NCBI GenBank assembly: GCA_023213315.1
Contig: JAKCPI010001593.1
Coordinates: 17,385 to 81,384, forward strand
Length of the DNA stretch: 64,000 nt
Source of the DNA: Euborellia annulipes
Taxonomy: Eukaryota > Arthropoda > Insecta > Dermaptera > Anisolabididae
Reading direction: 5' to 3'
The notes under the pieces are model-generated. The model saw only the letters and a program-made list of their open reading frames with translations, had not been told where the DNA came from and made no database searches. Made by a program: the position numbers and the translations under genes. Positions 34,242 to 44,200 of this stretch are shown here, in pieces. Numbering within the stretch: the first letter of the stretch is position 1; each line of letters begins with the position of its first letter.

Positions 34242-36364
34242 GTAACTTTATCATTAACATTTAGATAGATCTGCTGATGATTTGAAAAGTGATAGAAATG
34301 TATTTGGCATCGCGTCTCAAATTAATTAATTGCTTTAATACGCTCGGCTAATCAGTCGAACCCAAATAAATAATTGGAAATAACAGTGTGGTTTTATGAA
34401 ACCACGATGCAAGTGAAACTTTTTTTTGGATCGTAGGCGTTTTACTGAAAATTTTCAGAAAATTATTCAATTAAGGGTATTAAAATCGCGTTTTTAATCT
34501 TAACTTAATAATTGGAAAATGGGAATGATAATGGGAAATCAATAGAGGCATGTTAAAAACTGAGAACAATATTTATTTAGTATTTGAATCATTTTAAATT
34601 ATTTTAAAAATTATATTTTATCAATTTAAAAATTCAATAATTAAATCTCACAATTATTTTTTATAATTCATCATATATATTAAATTTCAACTTTCCTATT
34701 TTTGTCGTCACGGCTTGAAACGTCATAACTTGTAACGTCACGGCCTTTGATGACACGGCTTGTAACGCGACATGCTGATATAGAAACGAAAAAATTTGTG
34801 TCGATCAAAATAAAGTTTCACTTTAAAATTTCGAAAAAAATCACTTTTTTAATCAATGGCATTTATATTATTTTACATATAGAAGACAAAATTTTTAGTC
34901 ATCTCTTTTTTTTAAATTGTTGACATAACAATTTTGTCTTCGCATTTTGTTTTTTAATAATTTTTTTTTTTATTTTATTTGTTTCTACCTTTTTGTTTCT
35001 TATATTTATTATGTCTTGTCGCTTGTGCCATTCTTCATTTCAGAAATAGAAATGTTTAATTCGAATTTTATTTAAACTTATAAATTTTTAACATATATTC
35101 GAATATTAATATCTGGTTCATATAAATACCGCTAGGACGCGAAAGCTATTTAAATAAATTTGCATGAAATAAAAATCTGGTGTGACTGGCGCACAGCACA
35201 CAACTTTCTCTTACCCTTCGGTAAGAGAAAGTTGCACACTGTGCTGGTCACACCAGATTTTTTGTGTCGAGATATATTTAGTTTCCCATAGCACCTTAGT
35301 TTCAAACTTGCATTTTAAATGTTGATTGCTTCAAATAAACTATGGTTATTTTTCAAAATTTTAATCTCATATTTGGACATTTTATACACAATATAGATTC
35401 GTAAATAAATACAAAATTTCATAAGAATTGGAAAAAAAATTTTAAATGCCTAAAAAGTTCCAAAGGGGACCCCCTTTTGAATCGAAATTAACATACAAAT
35501 CCCTATAGGAAATTAACATTGGCCAAATGCGAAGATAAGGTAGAAAAATTTAAAACGCGTAGAAAGAGAGAAGATAGTTTTGTGAGAGAGAGAGATATGT
35601 TTTCTCCGAAAAAAAAAATGGGCGTTTAAATAATAATTGATTTTTAATCTAATAAAAAGAAAAAGATTTAAATTCGGTTACCATGGCAACCATTTATTTC
35701 TCCTATCTTTCCTATGAAGCACAAGAGTAAAGTGTGCTTCAAACAATTTTGAGGGCAAAACGAGAATATACATTTGAAAGAGCATCTAAAAAATAATTGA
35801 TTTTTGAATTTTAATCAAAATCGTTAGAGCGAATTTTGAGAAAATCGAAAAAAACTGAAAAAGTACATCAGTAAAGTACTAGTACTTTTTGGCCGATTTT
35901 GATTAAAAGCTTATTTTGTCGGTCCCGGGGGTGTTTAACTTAAATATAAAATTTCAGCCTCATAGCTCAATTCCTTCATGCTTAAAATTGAACACACACA
36001 CACAGACAGACAGACAGACAGACAGACAGACCATGTCGCGAAAACCACTTTTTTGGATTCAGGGGACCTCAAAACGTGAAGATCCATCAAAATCTCGACA
36101 TCGAATTTTTGACATGAAACCAATACTTTCTCTCTCTATATATTTCATATATAGGGTACGAGAAAGTAAAAAGGGTTAAATAATAAAATAATCCACGGAT
36201 TGTATGCCTCATCCGGCTCTTTGGCCTTAATTTAAAACCCCATCTGCTTCTAATTATTTGAAAATAAAAAGTATTAATAAATTCAAAGGCACAAACGACT
36301 CGACGCAGTGAATAATTCCCCAAAATTGTAAATATTTTGTAATTGATTCATAACATTTTTTCAG
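34242..36364. other. dlg1 intron after SH3
   Basis: AT-rich. It holds a short direct-repeat patch (34700-34775, units of about 15 bp CGTCACGGCTTGTAA) and a full-length minus-strand Rep-A (35171-36171). It ends CATAACATTTTTTCAG. No exon. Confidence 0.6.
35171..36171 (-). repeat. Rep-A, full-length long variant (about 1 kb)
   Basis: Read on the minus strand it begins with hairpin ACTTTCTCGTACCCTATATA..GAGAGAGAAAGTATTGG, includes a (GTCT)n tract, GTACTAGTACTTTACTGATG, GGTTGCCATGGTAACCGAAT and the extra block shared with 29255-30073, and ends with a near-perfect palindrome GTAAGAGAAAGTTGTGTGCT / GACTGGCGCACAGCACACAA. It is the most complete long copy in the window and has no open frame over about 80 codons. 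Confidence 0.75.
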
Positions 36365-36467
36365 CAATCAACTCTTGATCGAAAAAAGAAAAATTTCTCA
36401 TTTAGCCGAAAATTTCCCTTTATGAAAAGTAAAGATGATAAATCTGAAGATGGATCAGATCAAGAAC
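36365..36467 (+). CDS. dlg1: Discs large (dlg1) exon: SH3-GK hook
   Basis: 103 bp between TTTTTTCAG and GTAAGT, phase 0 in and phase 1 out. It encodes QSTLDRKKKNFSFSRKFPFM and KSKDDKSEDGSDQE, nearly the fly hook sequence (DRKKKNFTFSRKFPFMKS). This basic segment (the hook or U5 region) links SH3 and GK and in related proteins binds calmodulin and protein 4.1 (family knowledge). The downstream exons 41025, 41255 and 42425 all accept phase 1, so several splice choices preserve the frame. Confidence 0.95.
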
Positions 36468-36950
36468 GTAAGTATATAATTAATTCCTTTTTTTTTTTTT
36501 TTTTGTTAAGAAAGATTTTAAAGTTTCATCAGTATTATTATTAATCAGTTTGATAGATTAATATACTCCTTATCTTTGAAAAAAATAAATATATTAACAT
36601 TGCATTTCCATATAACCGCATGAATGTTTTTTTGGATGTTTTTGTAATTCAATAATCAATTTCATTTTTAATTTAACATTTAACATCATAACAAAATGGA
36701 AATTACTTTTTGGGAATTAAAACGATATAAATTAAGATTTTATATAACCTCTTTGAACGGTAATTTATTAATTATTTTTAAAGTTATTTATTATTAAAAG
36801 ATTTTTTATAAAAAAAGTCATAATCATCAAAAAAATTCATAATAATTATATATTAAAAGTATATTTGAAAAATATAAATTATCGGATGCAAGAAAAAAAA
36901 TTTTGTTGCTCAGAACTCAGTCTCTTTATCCAAAAATTCCAAGTTCTAGG

Positions 36951-37781
36951 CAGTAGCGTAACTAGGTGGGGGCCAAGGGGGGCGCTCGCCCTCTCCGCCC
37001 CAGGCGCATCAAGCCTTTGGCGCCCCTCGATACCGACATAGGCGCCCTAGGGCATGTCAGATATAGCCCAGGGACGGTGATATTATCATATTCTTTCCAT
37101 AGATTGTCAAAAAAATTGATTGTTTTCTTTTAAATTATATTACAACTTAGGGGGGCTCGCTGGTGTAGTGAGCTAGGGTGCCAGCTTCTGCAAAGAAGAT
37201 CCCTGTTCAAACCCTGGGCGTGTGGGATATTTCATTAAATAAAAATATTTTTTTAATGTAAACAAATCCTCAAGCAAGCCCTGGATTGGAATATAGGATC
37301 TCACCACAATAGCCCCCAGGCAACTCTACGAGGAGAGGGAGTTGCCGTGACATCCCGTCCTGTGGAAGGGACGTTAAGAAGGTTCCCTCTCAGTGATGCA
37401 TTCTTCGAAAGGAGTAGGCTACACGCCGGTGCTGAGGGAGAGTCCCTCCTCAACTAGGACATCCTCCATAGCATAGAAGAGGTTGGATATAAGAAGCCGG
37501 TTGGAACCAGAAATAAGGATTAGCTCACTAGCTAGAGTGAAAACAGGAGGGAGGAGGTAGAGATAGGAAATGATGTAACTTCACGGGGTGCCGGTAGATG
37601 GCTACGGCCAGAGGCCGGTTGGGTTTGAGGTGTGTGCCTCCGTACACGTAAGCACCTCGGGTAAATAAACGGGGATCCCGATAGGAATTTCAAATAATAA
37701 TAATAATAATATTACAACTTAAAAAACGGCGCCCTAGTTTAGTTTCGCCCCCTCCGCCCTCAAAGGCTAGTTACGCCGCTG
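36951..37781. mobile_element. hAT MITE with nested SINE
   Basis: Inverted ends CAGTAGCGTAACTAGG / GGCTAGTTACGCCGCTG and perfect 8-bp duplications GTTCTAGG (36943-36950, 37782-37789). The interior matches the truncated copy at 17945-18181, except for a 561-bp SINE inserted at 37150. Non-coding. Confidence 0.85.
37150..37710 (+). mobile_element. tRNA-derived SINE (group D), full length
   Basis: The tRNA-like head has A-box-like TGGTGTAGTGAGCTAGGGTG and B-box GTTCAAACCC, followed by a long body (GTAAACAAATCCTCAAGCAA; GGCAACTCTACGAGGAGAGG) and a tail of (AAT)n. It is flanked by 11-bp duplications ATTACAACTTA (37139-37149, 37711-37721); the empty site survives at about 18104-18122 as ATTATAACTTA. 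Confidence 0.85.
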
Positions 37782-38663
37782 GTTCTAGGATTTTTTTCAT
37801 CTATCCAATTTAGTGTATAATAATTTATTTCTTCTTAATATCTTTTATTTTATATAAAAAAAATCAAAAGTCATTCCCTCTGGCACCTGTGCTTCAAATT
37901 TGTTATTTAGGTGGAAAAATTCAACAATTTATGCTTATTCCACAGGTTGAGAATCCCTAAAATCGCTTTTGATAAATTTCCTTTAATCATCACAATGCAA
38001 AATAATCTAGCAGTTGATTTTTCTTCCCTAGCTTTTTAAACCCGTTATCACAACACACCTTAGTTAAAAAATGTAAATAATTAAATGTCTTCTTTGTTTA
38101 ATTTTTCCTAGTAATTAATTTTTCATTATTAATGAAATTATTAGTAGGCTACCTATAAATAAACGTAAAAGCGTATCAAAATTGAAATTAGGAACATCCT
38201 GTTTTCGGGCCATTATTAAGGAAGACCTTTTCCTAAGTGGAAGCCTGAGAAAAAATCAAAATTCAAGGGGATGAAAACAATTTTTTCAAAAATTTAAGTT
38301 ATTTGAGATGACGATTCACAACGAAATTTTATATATAAATTATAATGCTTGAGCTCATTATTCGTAAAGCAGATCTTCGGTGTTTTAAGGAATAAAATAA
38401 CACAGATTCTTTATCAAATAATAAATGAAAGTTGACTTTGTAAAAAAAATTTTATATGAAAGATCAACTATGTAAACTTGTTAGTATATAAAAATAATGT
38501 TGAATGTAACAATCAAATAGTTTTTAGACCCTGAAGATGAATTGTTGTAATTCGAACTGTGTTAGAACGCATTCAGTCGGCCAATGTTTGATATAATAAA
38601 AATAAAATAAATATCTGTGTTATTTTATTCCTTTAAATTGGCCCTTGACCTGTGGCTCAGAGA

Positions 38664-39167
38664 CAATAGCATCATTTGGGGAGGGGGCAGGGCATTTGCC
38701 CCCAACAAGGGCTCTGATTTTTTTTAAATTTTCTATTATTGTTAATAAAATATTACAAAATATATCTAAGAGTATACAAACTGTACAAAATTAAACAATT
38801 AATTAAATTAAATATCTTTTGGCTAAATTAGAGTACCTATTTGTAAATATTTAATATTGGAGGTTTTTTTAATATAGCTGGTTAGTTGATGTAGTAGAAG
38901 GATAATAAAAAGAGAGAGCAGCTAGTTTTTGTTTTCTTTTATTAAACCCTCATTGCTGACGTTTCGGTCCTGTTTAGGGCCATCCTCAGAGCTATTATGG
39001 CCTAGGGATGGCCCTAAACAGGACCGAAACGTCAGCAATGAGGGTTTAATAAAAGAAAACAAAAACTAGCTGCTCTCTCTTTTATTATCCTTCTACTATT
39101 TGTGAATAAATTTTAAGAAAAAAAAAAGTTTGCCCTGCCCCAAGAAAAAGTTGAAATGACGGCACTG
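38664..39167. mobile_element. hAT element inserted in SINE B
   Basis: Ends CAATAGCATCATTT / (reverse) CAGTGCCGTCATTT with a subterminal GGGGCAGGGCA block; perfect 8-bp duplications CTCAGAGA (38656-38663, 39168-39175). The duplicated octamer is part of the SINE B head GGCTCAGAGAGAAGACA. It carries a foldback (38892-39098) inside. A related left end is at 47871. Confidence 0.8.
38892..39098. repeat. Foldback with hammerhead-like motif, inside hAT
   Basis: TAGTAGAAGGATAATAAAAA, GAGAGAGCAGCTAGTTTTTG and TTAAACCCTCATTGCTGACG are mirrored almost perfectly. Minus-strand motif 38992-38955: GCT-CTGAGGA-T-GGCCC..GGACC-GAAACGTC-AGC, with 3-bp stem I. The right-hand copy has lost CTGAGGA (CCTAGGGA). Confidence 0.75.
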
Positions 39168-39175
39168 CTCAGAGA

Positions 39176-39340
39176 GAAGACACTAGCTAACCCGGGTTCG
39201 CCTCCCGTCCCAGGCGAGAAAAATTTATTTCATTTTATTTGACTACAAATCATTTGAAATAAATAGGGATGGGATCTAAATGGCTTTAGATGCCGAAAAA
39301 GACCTTAAAAAAAATTCCTTAAAACACCGAAGACCTGGTT
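39176..39340 (+). mobile_element. tRNA-derived SINE (group B), body
   Basis: GAAGACACTAGCTAACCCGG, B-box region GGGTTCGCCTCCCGTCCC, then GGCGAGAAAAATTTATTTCA and GGCTTTAGATGCCGAAAAAG. Its first about 20 bases (GACCTGTGGCTCAGAGA) lie at 38645-38663 on the other side of the inserted hAT element. Confidence 0.7.
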
Positions 39341-39618
39341 TACAAATAAGGGCTGCTGCATTATAATTTAAAATTCAGTTAGTAAACAAAAAAAAAAAAA
39401 AAAAAAAACTATAGAAAAAATAAATAAATAAATAATTGCTAAATATGTCAAGTTAAATTTCTCACCATTTTTTTATTCATATTTTAAATCACTAGTTAAA
39501 ATATTTTAATTTTAATAAATTCTTTGAAACATATAACCTAGTGTTTTGAATTCTACTCCAAATTTTCATAATTCATAATTTTTCAAATAGAGCCTATGAA
39601 CGTCATTTAATTAAATTT

Positions 39619-39832
39619 TCATCTATTTATAAATAAATAAATAAATAACACTAGGTTAAGTTTTAAAAGATTTTTATTTTTAACTTATGCGCATTTCGAC
39701 GTTAATACGTCATGTTCAGAGCTATGACACAAACTGTCATAGCTCCAAATGTGTTCATGTCGAAATGCGCATAAGCTAAAAATAAAAACCTTTTGAAACT
39801 TAAACTAGTGTTATTTATATATAAATAGATGA
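39619..39832. repeat. Foldback with degenerate hammerhead-like core
   Basis: TCATCTATTTATAAATAAAT and TTAACTTATGCGCATTTCGA are mirrored by TCGAAATGCGCATAAGCTAA and ATATAAATAGATGA. Minus-strand core (39716-39683): GCT-CTGAACA-T-GACG-TATTAA-CGTC-GAAATGCGC; stem II is perfect but G8 is replaced. Confidence 0.65.
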
Positions 39833-40404
39833 AATGATTTTGAACAAATTAAGCTTTTTTCTATGATACACTTGAAATTAAGATATAATTAATTTAATCT
39901 AGTCGAAAAAAAAGTTAAAATATTAAATGATTAGATAGGAATCAACAAAATTAGTACCAAAATCATATATTATTATTTTAACTAATTTAAATAAAATTTT
40001 CGATTAACAGACAATTAATTTTTAAAACGGCTCATGTTTTTATAATTTTTCTTATTCCATATCTTTTTATATGTCTACAAAAAAAAATTGTTAAGTATTT
40101 TCTTCTATTTACTCTATCCTTTTTTTTTTTTTTTTTTTGAAAAATATTTTTCTATTTTAAATATTTTATTTGCTTTTCGATGCTAAGAATATGCCAATTT
40201 TGCAATGTTTGCTTAAAATAAAAGTTAATTTTTTTTTTTATCCTATTTATATATACAGTATATAAAATTCATTTAAATTTCTTTTAAAATAATTTTGAAT
40301 TTAAGAAAAAAAAAAGAGATTCAAATTTTTCAAAAAGTCACGATAGGTTTTTTTTTTTTTTCTCATCACGTTCAATTTTAAAAAATATTGATATATATTC
40401 ATAT

Positions 40405-40648
40405 CAAGGGCGGATACAAGGGGGGTAAAGGGGGTAATTACCCCCCCTGAGATTTGAGAAAAATATTTTTTTTGGGAAAAAATTGTGTTTTTAATATAAA
40501 ATTTTAAAAACTAATACTTACAAATTTGATTGTGGTAAACAACTACAGAATGCACCTTTAAATTACCGATAATAAGAAAAAATTGTGTGCTGTGCGACCA
40601 GTCACACCAGATTATCCCCTCCGAGAAACTTCTCTGGATCCGCCACTG
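40405..40648. mobile_element. hAT MITE carrying a Rep-A scrap
   Basis: Inverted ends CAAGGGCGGATACA / (reverse) CAGTGGCGGATCCA and perfect 8-bp duplications ATTCATAT (40397-40404, 40649-40656). Inside, GTGTGCTGTGCGACCAGTCACACCAGA (about 40578-40604) is a piece of the Rep-A 3' end. Confidence 0.8.
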
Positions 40649-41024
40649 ATTCATATGCCATATTCAAATACTTTACGTTTTTTTTTAATTTTATTTAAAA
40701 CTACAAAATTTGATAAGCATGTGTTATGAAACAAAAAGCACCCTGCAAGGGGGAAGATTCATAAACTGAATTCGGATTCTTATTCCAAAATAAACGGAAA
40801 CCAAAGACAAAATTTATTAATATTTTTTAAAATAAATTTCGCCGTAATTTTCTTTTTAATCACTTTTCCTAGCATGATCCCTTTTTTTTTTAATCAACGA
40901 GTGTTTTTTTTTTTTAGAGTGGCCCATTAAAACATACATTCAATTAGATACACCTCGAAACATACCCAACCCCCACCTAAGTCTTGCTTGAATGTGCTGT
41001 TTTTATTTGTCTGTTTTTGTGTAG

Positions 41025-41069
41025 CTTCGCCCACCACACCTAACATCGATGCAGAATCTGCCAATATGC
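41025..41069 (+). CDS. dlg1: Discs large (dlg1) mini-exon in hook, likely cassette
   Basis: 45 bp flanked by TTTTGTGTAG and GTAAGT, phase 1 on both sides. Spliced after the 36365 exon it adds PSPTTPNIDAESANM. It is Ser/Thr/Pro-rich with no domain of its own. Because its length is a multiple of three and both borders are phase 1, it can be skipped or included without changing the frame. This matches the known alternative splicing of the Dlg hook region. The strong donor and the open frame support it; I cannot confirm use without transcripts. Confidence 0.75.
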
Positions 41070-41254
41070 GTAAGTAATACCCTTTAGACCTTCGTTTTGA
41101 TTGTTTACCTTGTCTTGCTCTAATCGTTGCATCCGCTAATTAATGCATTTATTTACTTTTTTTTATAATTGCTTTTATATATTAATATTTTTTTTTTTTT
41201 TTTTTTGGAATATTTTGTTTTTTTAATTCTAATAAAATGGTTTTTATTTTTCAG
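41070..41254. other. Short dlg1 intron
   Basis: 185 bp, T-rich, with a long T tract (about 41187-41206) and a TTTTTCAG acceptor. Confidence 0.7.
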
Positions 41255-41296
41255 CATTTATGCTTTGCTATACACAAGATGATACACATACAGAAG
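41255..41296 (+). CDS. dlg1: Discs large (dlg1) mini-exon: FMLCYTQDD hook
   Basis: 42 bp between TTTTATTTTTCAG and GTATTT, phase 1 both sides. It encodes (P)FMLCYTQDDTHTEG, the same short motif (PFMLCYTQDDANAEG) that sits between hook and GK in fly Dlg. This makes it a secure exon despite its size. Its length again allows skipping without frame loss. Confidence 0.92.
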
Positions 41297-41413
41297 GTAT
41301 TTATTTATATTTTAATTAAATTACTAATGACTGTCATGTGGATATTGAGAAGGAAGTAGATAAAAAAAATCTGGAGATGATATTCAGGCCAATTTATTCA
41401 GATTTTCTCTATA

Positions 41414-41455
41414 CGTCTACGTTTCGGAGTTTTAACGATTCCTTCTTCAGGACCT
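41414..41455 (-). ncRNA. Hammerhead-like motif
   Basis: Minus strand: GGTC-CTGAAGA (41450-41444)-A-GGA..TCC-GAAAC-GTA-GAC. Stem I is GTC/GAC, stem II is 3 bp and the cleavage triplet is GTA. The flank AAAATCTGGAGATGATATTC is shared with the foldback at 49151-49310. Confidence 0.5.
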
Positions 41456-41500
41456 TATAGTTAACAAAGAAAAAAGTACACATTGGTTATTAATATAAAT

Positions 41501-41735
41501 TATTTGAGGATATTTTTGTGTGGTGTAGACCTACTCACCATGCGGGGTTAAGAATCATTCAGTCCTAATTTTGTCAGAAGAAATTTTAATTAATTACACT
41601 AGTGTTAAGTAGTGTTAAGTATATGTGCACTAGCGAAATTAATTATAATTTCTTATGACAAAATTGAGGGCGAATTTGATTCTTAACACCGCATGGTGCG
41701 CAGATCTACACCACACAAAAATATCCTTAAATAGT
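41501..41735. repeat. Foldback element
   Basis: TATTTGAGGATATTTTTGTG, TGGTGTAGACCTACTCACCA and TGCGGGGTTAAGAATC are mirrored by GATTCTTAACACCGCATGGT, GCGCAGATCTACACCACACA and AAAATATCCTTAAATA. The interior also pairs (AATTTTGTCAGAAGAAATT). No hammerhead core. Confidence 0.7.
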
Positions 41736-41863
41736 TTATAAAATCTAAGATATGTGCTTTTTAGTAGAAGTTAAAGTTTTGCTGGGACAGATCGTTGAGG
41801 TATTGGATATGGAGAAAATATACAGCGAGTTACATTCCACAATTAAAATAATTTATTCTGCAA

Positions 41864-41900
41864 ATATTTCGGAATGCCTACGCAATCCATCTTCAGTGCA
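41864..41900 (-). ncRNA. Hammerhead-like motif, variant
   Basis: Minus strand: CTGAAGA (41896-41890)-T-GGA..TCC-GAAATATT. It has the boxes and a 3-bp stem II, but GAAAC is GAAAT and no cleavage triplet is conserved. Probably inactive. Confidence 0.35.
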
Positions 41901-42424
41901 TCAACTGGAGCATTAAGAGATATACATAGTACAGCTGAAAGGCAATTTTTTTCAACATTATATTAATATACGTACATTACACTTATGTGGAGCGTGTGTT
42001 AATGATAAAATTTTTGTGTATGAGAAGCCATTCAAAAATTATGGTGAATTTTTTAATGTGCAAGTCACTGAGGGAAACTAAAAACAATAAATCATTACAT
42101 AGTACAGATAGGTGGTAGGTAATATATTGTTAACTCATACTCACAACAGTTATTTCAGTGAGCACGATCAGATTTGGGTGGAAAAGGTAAAATTTTAAGA
42201 GTTACATTGCGAGTTCACGAAAAAAAAATTAATAATTTCATTTTTCTGATGAATAAATTCAAAAGTTGTTTGTAAATGTAGTTTAGATGCAATTATGATA
42301 GATGGAGTCAGTTATAATAGATTGCGCCGGGTTTAATAAAAATGCAATCTACTTTGACATTTTAATGTTACTATCATAAATGAATTTTAAGAAAAAATAT
42401 TAATTAAATTATTGTTTTTTTCAG

Positions 42425-42571
42425 GAGAAGAAACGGTTTTATCTTATGAAGCTGTTACTCAACTTCAAATACATTACACGAGACCTGTTATAATTCTTGG
42501 ACCACTCAAGGATCGAATCAATGATGATCTTATTTCTGAATTTCCTGATAAATTTGGAAGTTGCGTCCCAC
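42425..42571 (+). CDS. dlg1: Discs large (dlg1) exon: guanylate kinase-like domain, part 1
   Basis: 147 bp, acceptor TTTTTTTCAG, donor GTAAGA, phase 1 to 1. It encodes [20 protein letters not shown], then [20 protein letters not shown] and [15 protein letters not shown] is the last SH3-GK strand; GPLKDR is the degenerate P-loop that makes MAGUK GK domains catalytically inactive peptide-binding modules (family knowledge). The sequence is nearly that of fly Dlg. The preceding G from the 41255 exon completes Gly. Confidence 0.96.
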
Positions 42572-42647
42572 GTAAGATTTTTTTTTTTTTAATTAATTAT
42601 ATTGAGTAAAATTCCGAAATAATTAATATAAATAATTTTTATTTTAG

Positions 42648-42820
42648 ACACTACGAGACCCAAACGAGAATACGAAGTCGATGGTCGAGACTATCATTTC
42701 GTAGCTTCACGTGAACAAATGGAAAGAGACATCCAAAATCATTTATTTATTGAAGCTGGACAATACAACGACAATCTCTATGGTACATCGGTCTCATCTG
42801 TTCGCGAAGTTGCAGAAAAA
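42648..42820 (+). CDS. dlg1: Discs large (dlg1) exon: guanylate kinase-like domain, part 2
   Basis: 173 bp after a 76-bp intron (acceptor ATTTTTATTTTAG), phase 1 in, phase 0 out (donor GTAAGC). It encodes (H)[40 protein letters not shown] and [34 protein letters not shown] is the GMP-binding-fold signature of MAGUK GK domains. In all relatives the next residues are GKHCILDVSGNAIKRLQ; no exon for these or for the C-terminal about 90 residues was found in the remaining 21 kb. Confidence 0.96.
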
Positions 42821-43030
42821 GTAAGCTTTTATTATATGGGATCAAATCAATTCCCTTTAAACTCATAAAAACACTCATATAACCAAAATAAGAAATACAT
42901 ACTGATATATTGAATAATTTAGAAGAAATATTAAATAAAAATAAATTTATTCTTGTTTCCATGGATGTTTATATATTTGTATATTTATATATATGTTGTT
43001 AAATAAAAAGCATTTGTTACAACTTAAACA

Positions 43031-43303
43031 TGGTGTCAGAAGTTAAAATTTTTTGAGAAATTAAAGGAGATTGAAGTTTAAAATGCCTCAAAATAAAGAA
43101 ACAGGTAATTCAGCTCTTTTTGTTAATGTTCCCCCTGCAAAGCCAATGTGTTTTGATGGAGACAAAGCTGAAAATTGGAAATTATTTAAAGAGTCCTGGC
43201 ATTTTTTGGCTGACTTTTTAAGACCCTTAACGCAATCTTATCAGCAAAACATGCCTCCTGAAGCCCCTTTAACGTTTCAATTAGCTCTCAACTCAGTTTT
43301 ATA
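43031..43303 (+). pseudogene. Decayed LTR-retrotransposon leader and gag start
   Basis: TGGTGTCAGAAG at 43031-43042 has the form of a primer-binding site for a tRNA 3' end. It follows ..AAATAAAAAGC..TTAAACA, which resembles the end of an LTR (polyadenylation signal, terminal CA). About 40 bp later an ATG (43083) opens MPQNKETGNSALFVNVPPAK then PMCFDGDKAENWKLFKESW, matching the FDG..ENWK.FK.SW opening of Gag in arthropod Ty3/gypsy-type elements. The frame stops at 43303 and nothing of pol was found. The 5' LTR border (possibly about 42840) is unclear. Confidence 0.65.
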
Positions 43304-43557
43304 GAGAATTAAGTAGAGCTTTAGCTGTTGGCAACTTTTTCGAAACTTGTGTATCAGATTTTAAAATAAGCAAACATTGTGTTTTAATCTCCTATGTATA
43401 TTTGTTTTAGATTTATTTAATTTTCAAGTCCTTTGATCGACACCTTGTATGTTACTAATAAAAACAAGGGCTAATTCGACATAGAGGAATCCAAGATGAT
43501 AAAAAAAACTAGTAAAAAGATGAATAATTATTTAATAATTATAAGATATTATAATAT

Positions 43558-44171
43558 ACCCTGTTATGCAATGGTGTGTCAAAGACCAAACATCAACATT
43601 TTTTTACTATATAAGGGACAGTGGCTGTTATACAATAGATTAATGATATGAAGAGGATGCAGCCCATAATAAATAAAAAGCATCTATTTTGTTAACACTC
43701 TTTATTTTGGAACGTTTCGGCTATGATCAACAGAGCCATCTTCAGCCCTTCAAGAGTATATTTTATATTATTAACATACAAAATAGATATTGTCAATAGA
43801 AATATAATACAGATTGTATATATATATTGTATTTAGTCGAATGTATTTTTTCAATTTTTGTTACCCACAAGAGAGTATGAGATTCAAGGCTTTGCTCTCA
43901 TACTCTCTTGTGGGTAACAAAAGTTGAAAAATACATTCGACTAAATACATATGATCTGTATTATATTTCTATTGACAATATCTATTTTGTATGTTAATAA
44001 TATAAAATATACTCTTGAAGGGCTGAAGATGTTGCTCTGTTGATCATAGCCGAAACGTTCCAAAATAAAGAGTGTTAACAAAATAGATGCTTTTTATTTA
44101 TTATTGGCTGCATCCTCTTCATATCATTAATTAAATTTTTTGGTCTTTGACACACCATTGCATAACAGGGT
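43558..44171. repeat. 614-bp foldback with paired hammerhead-like motifs
   Basis: The arms start ACCCTGTTATGCAATGGTGT and end with its inverse; matching extends through ..AAGCATCTATTTTGTTAACA, CAAAATAGATATTGTCAATA to a centre ACCCACAAGAGAGTATGAGA / CTCATACTCTCTTGTGGGTA. Minus motif 43748-43708 has a perfect stem II (GGCT/AGCC) with CTGAAGA and GAAACGTT; plus motif 44020-44062 is its diverged partner (GTTGCT in stem II). It ends 29 bp from the stop codon of the nested antisense gene. Confidence 0.85.
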
Positions 44172-44200
44172 CCAATTAGACAAGTTTTTTTTTATAAATA

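Larger units (their letters stand above)
38341..39365. repeat. Foldback shell enclosing nested elements
   Basis: TATAATGCTTGAGCTCATTA..CTTCGGTGTTTTAAGGA at the left pairs with TCCTTAAAACACCGAAG..GCTGCTGCATTATA at the right (arms of about 50 bp, roughly 70-80% matching). Between them are a hammerhead-like remnant (CTGAAGATGAATTG..AATTCGAAC, 38528-38558), SINE B, a hAT element and another foldback. Confidence 0.5.
36468..41024. other. 4.6-kb dlg1 intron in the hook region
   Basis: Dominated by nested transposons: hAT MITE with SINE (36951-37781), a foldback shell holding SINE B, hAT and another foldback (38341-39365), a foldback (39619-39832) and a hAT element (40405-40648). The rest is AT-rich with T and A runs. 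It ends CTGTTTTTGTGTAG. Confidence 0.6.
41297..42424. other. dlg1 intron before GK
   Basis: Contains two hammerhead-like motifs (41414-41455, 41864-41900) and a foldback (41501-41735). It ends ATTGTTTTTTTCAG. No exon. Confidence 0.6.
42821..44200. other. dlg1 intron, LTR fragment and large foldback
   Basis: Holds an LTR-retrotransposon leader/gag fragment (about 42840-43310) and a 614-bp foldback (43558-44171). No dlg1 exon seen. Confidence 0.6.

Noticed and set aside
43368..43395. AGCAAACATTGTGTTTTAAT could encode KHCVL, like the start of the missing GK exon (GKHCILDV).
   Set aside because: The phase does not fit (the upstream exon ends in phase 0, but here an extra base would be needed), the following residues diverge at once, and no donor or further GK sequence follows.
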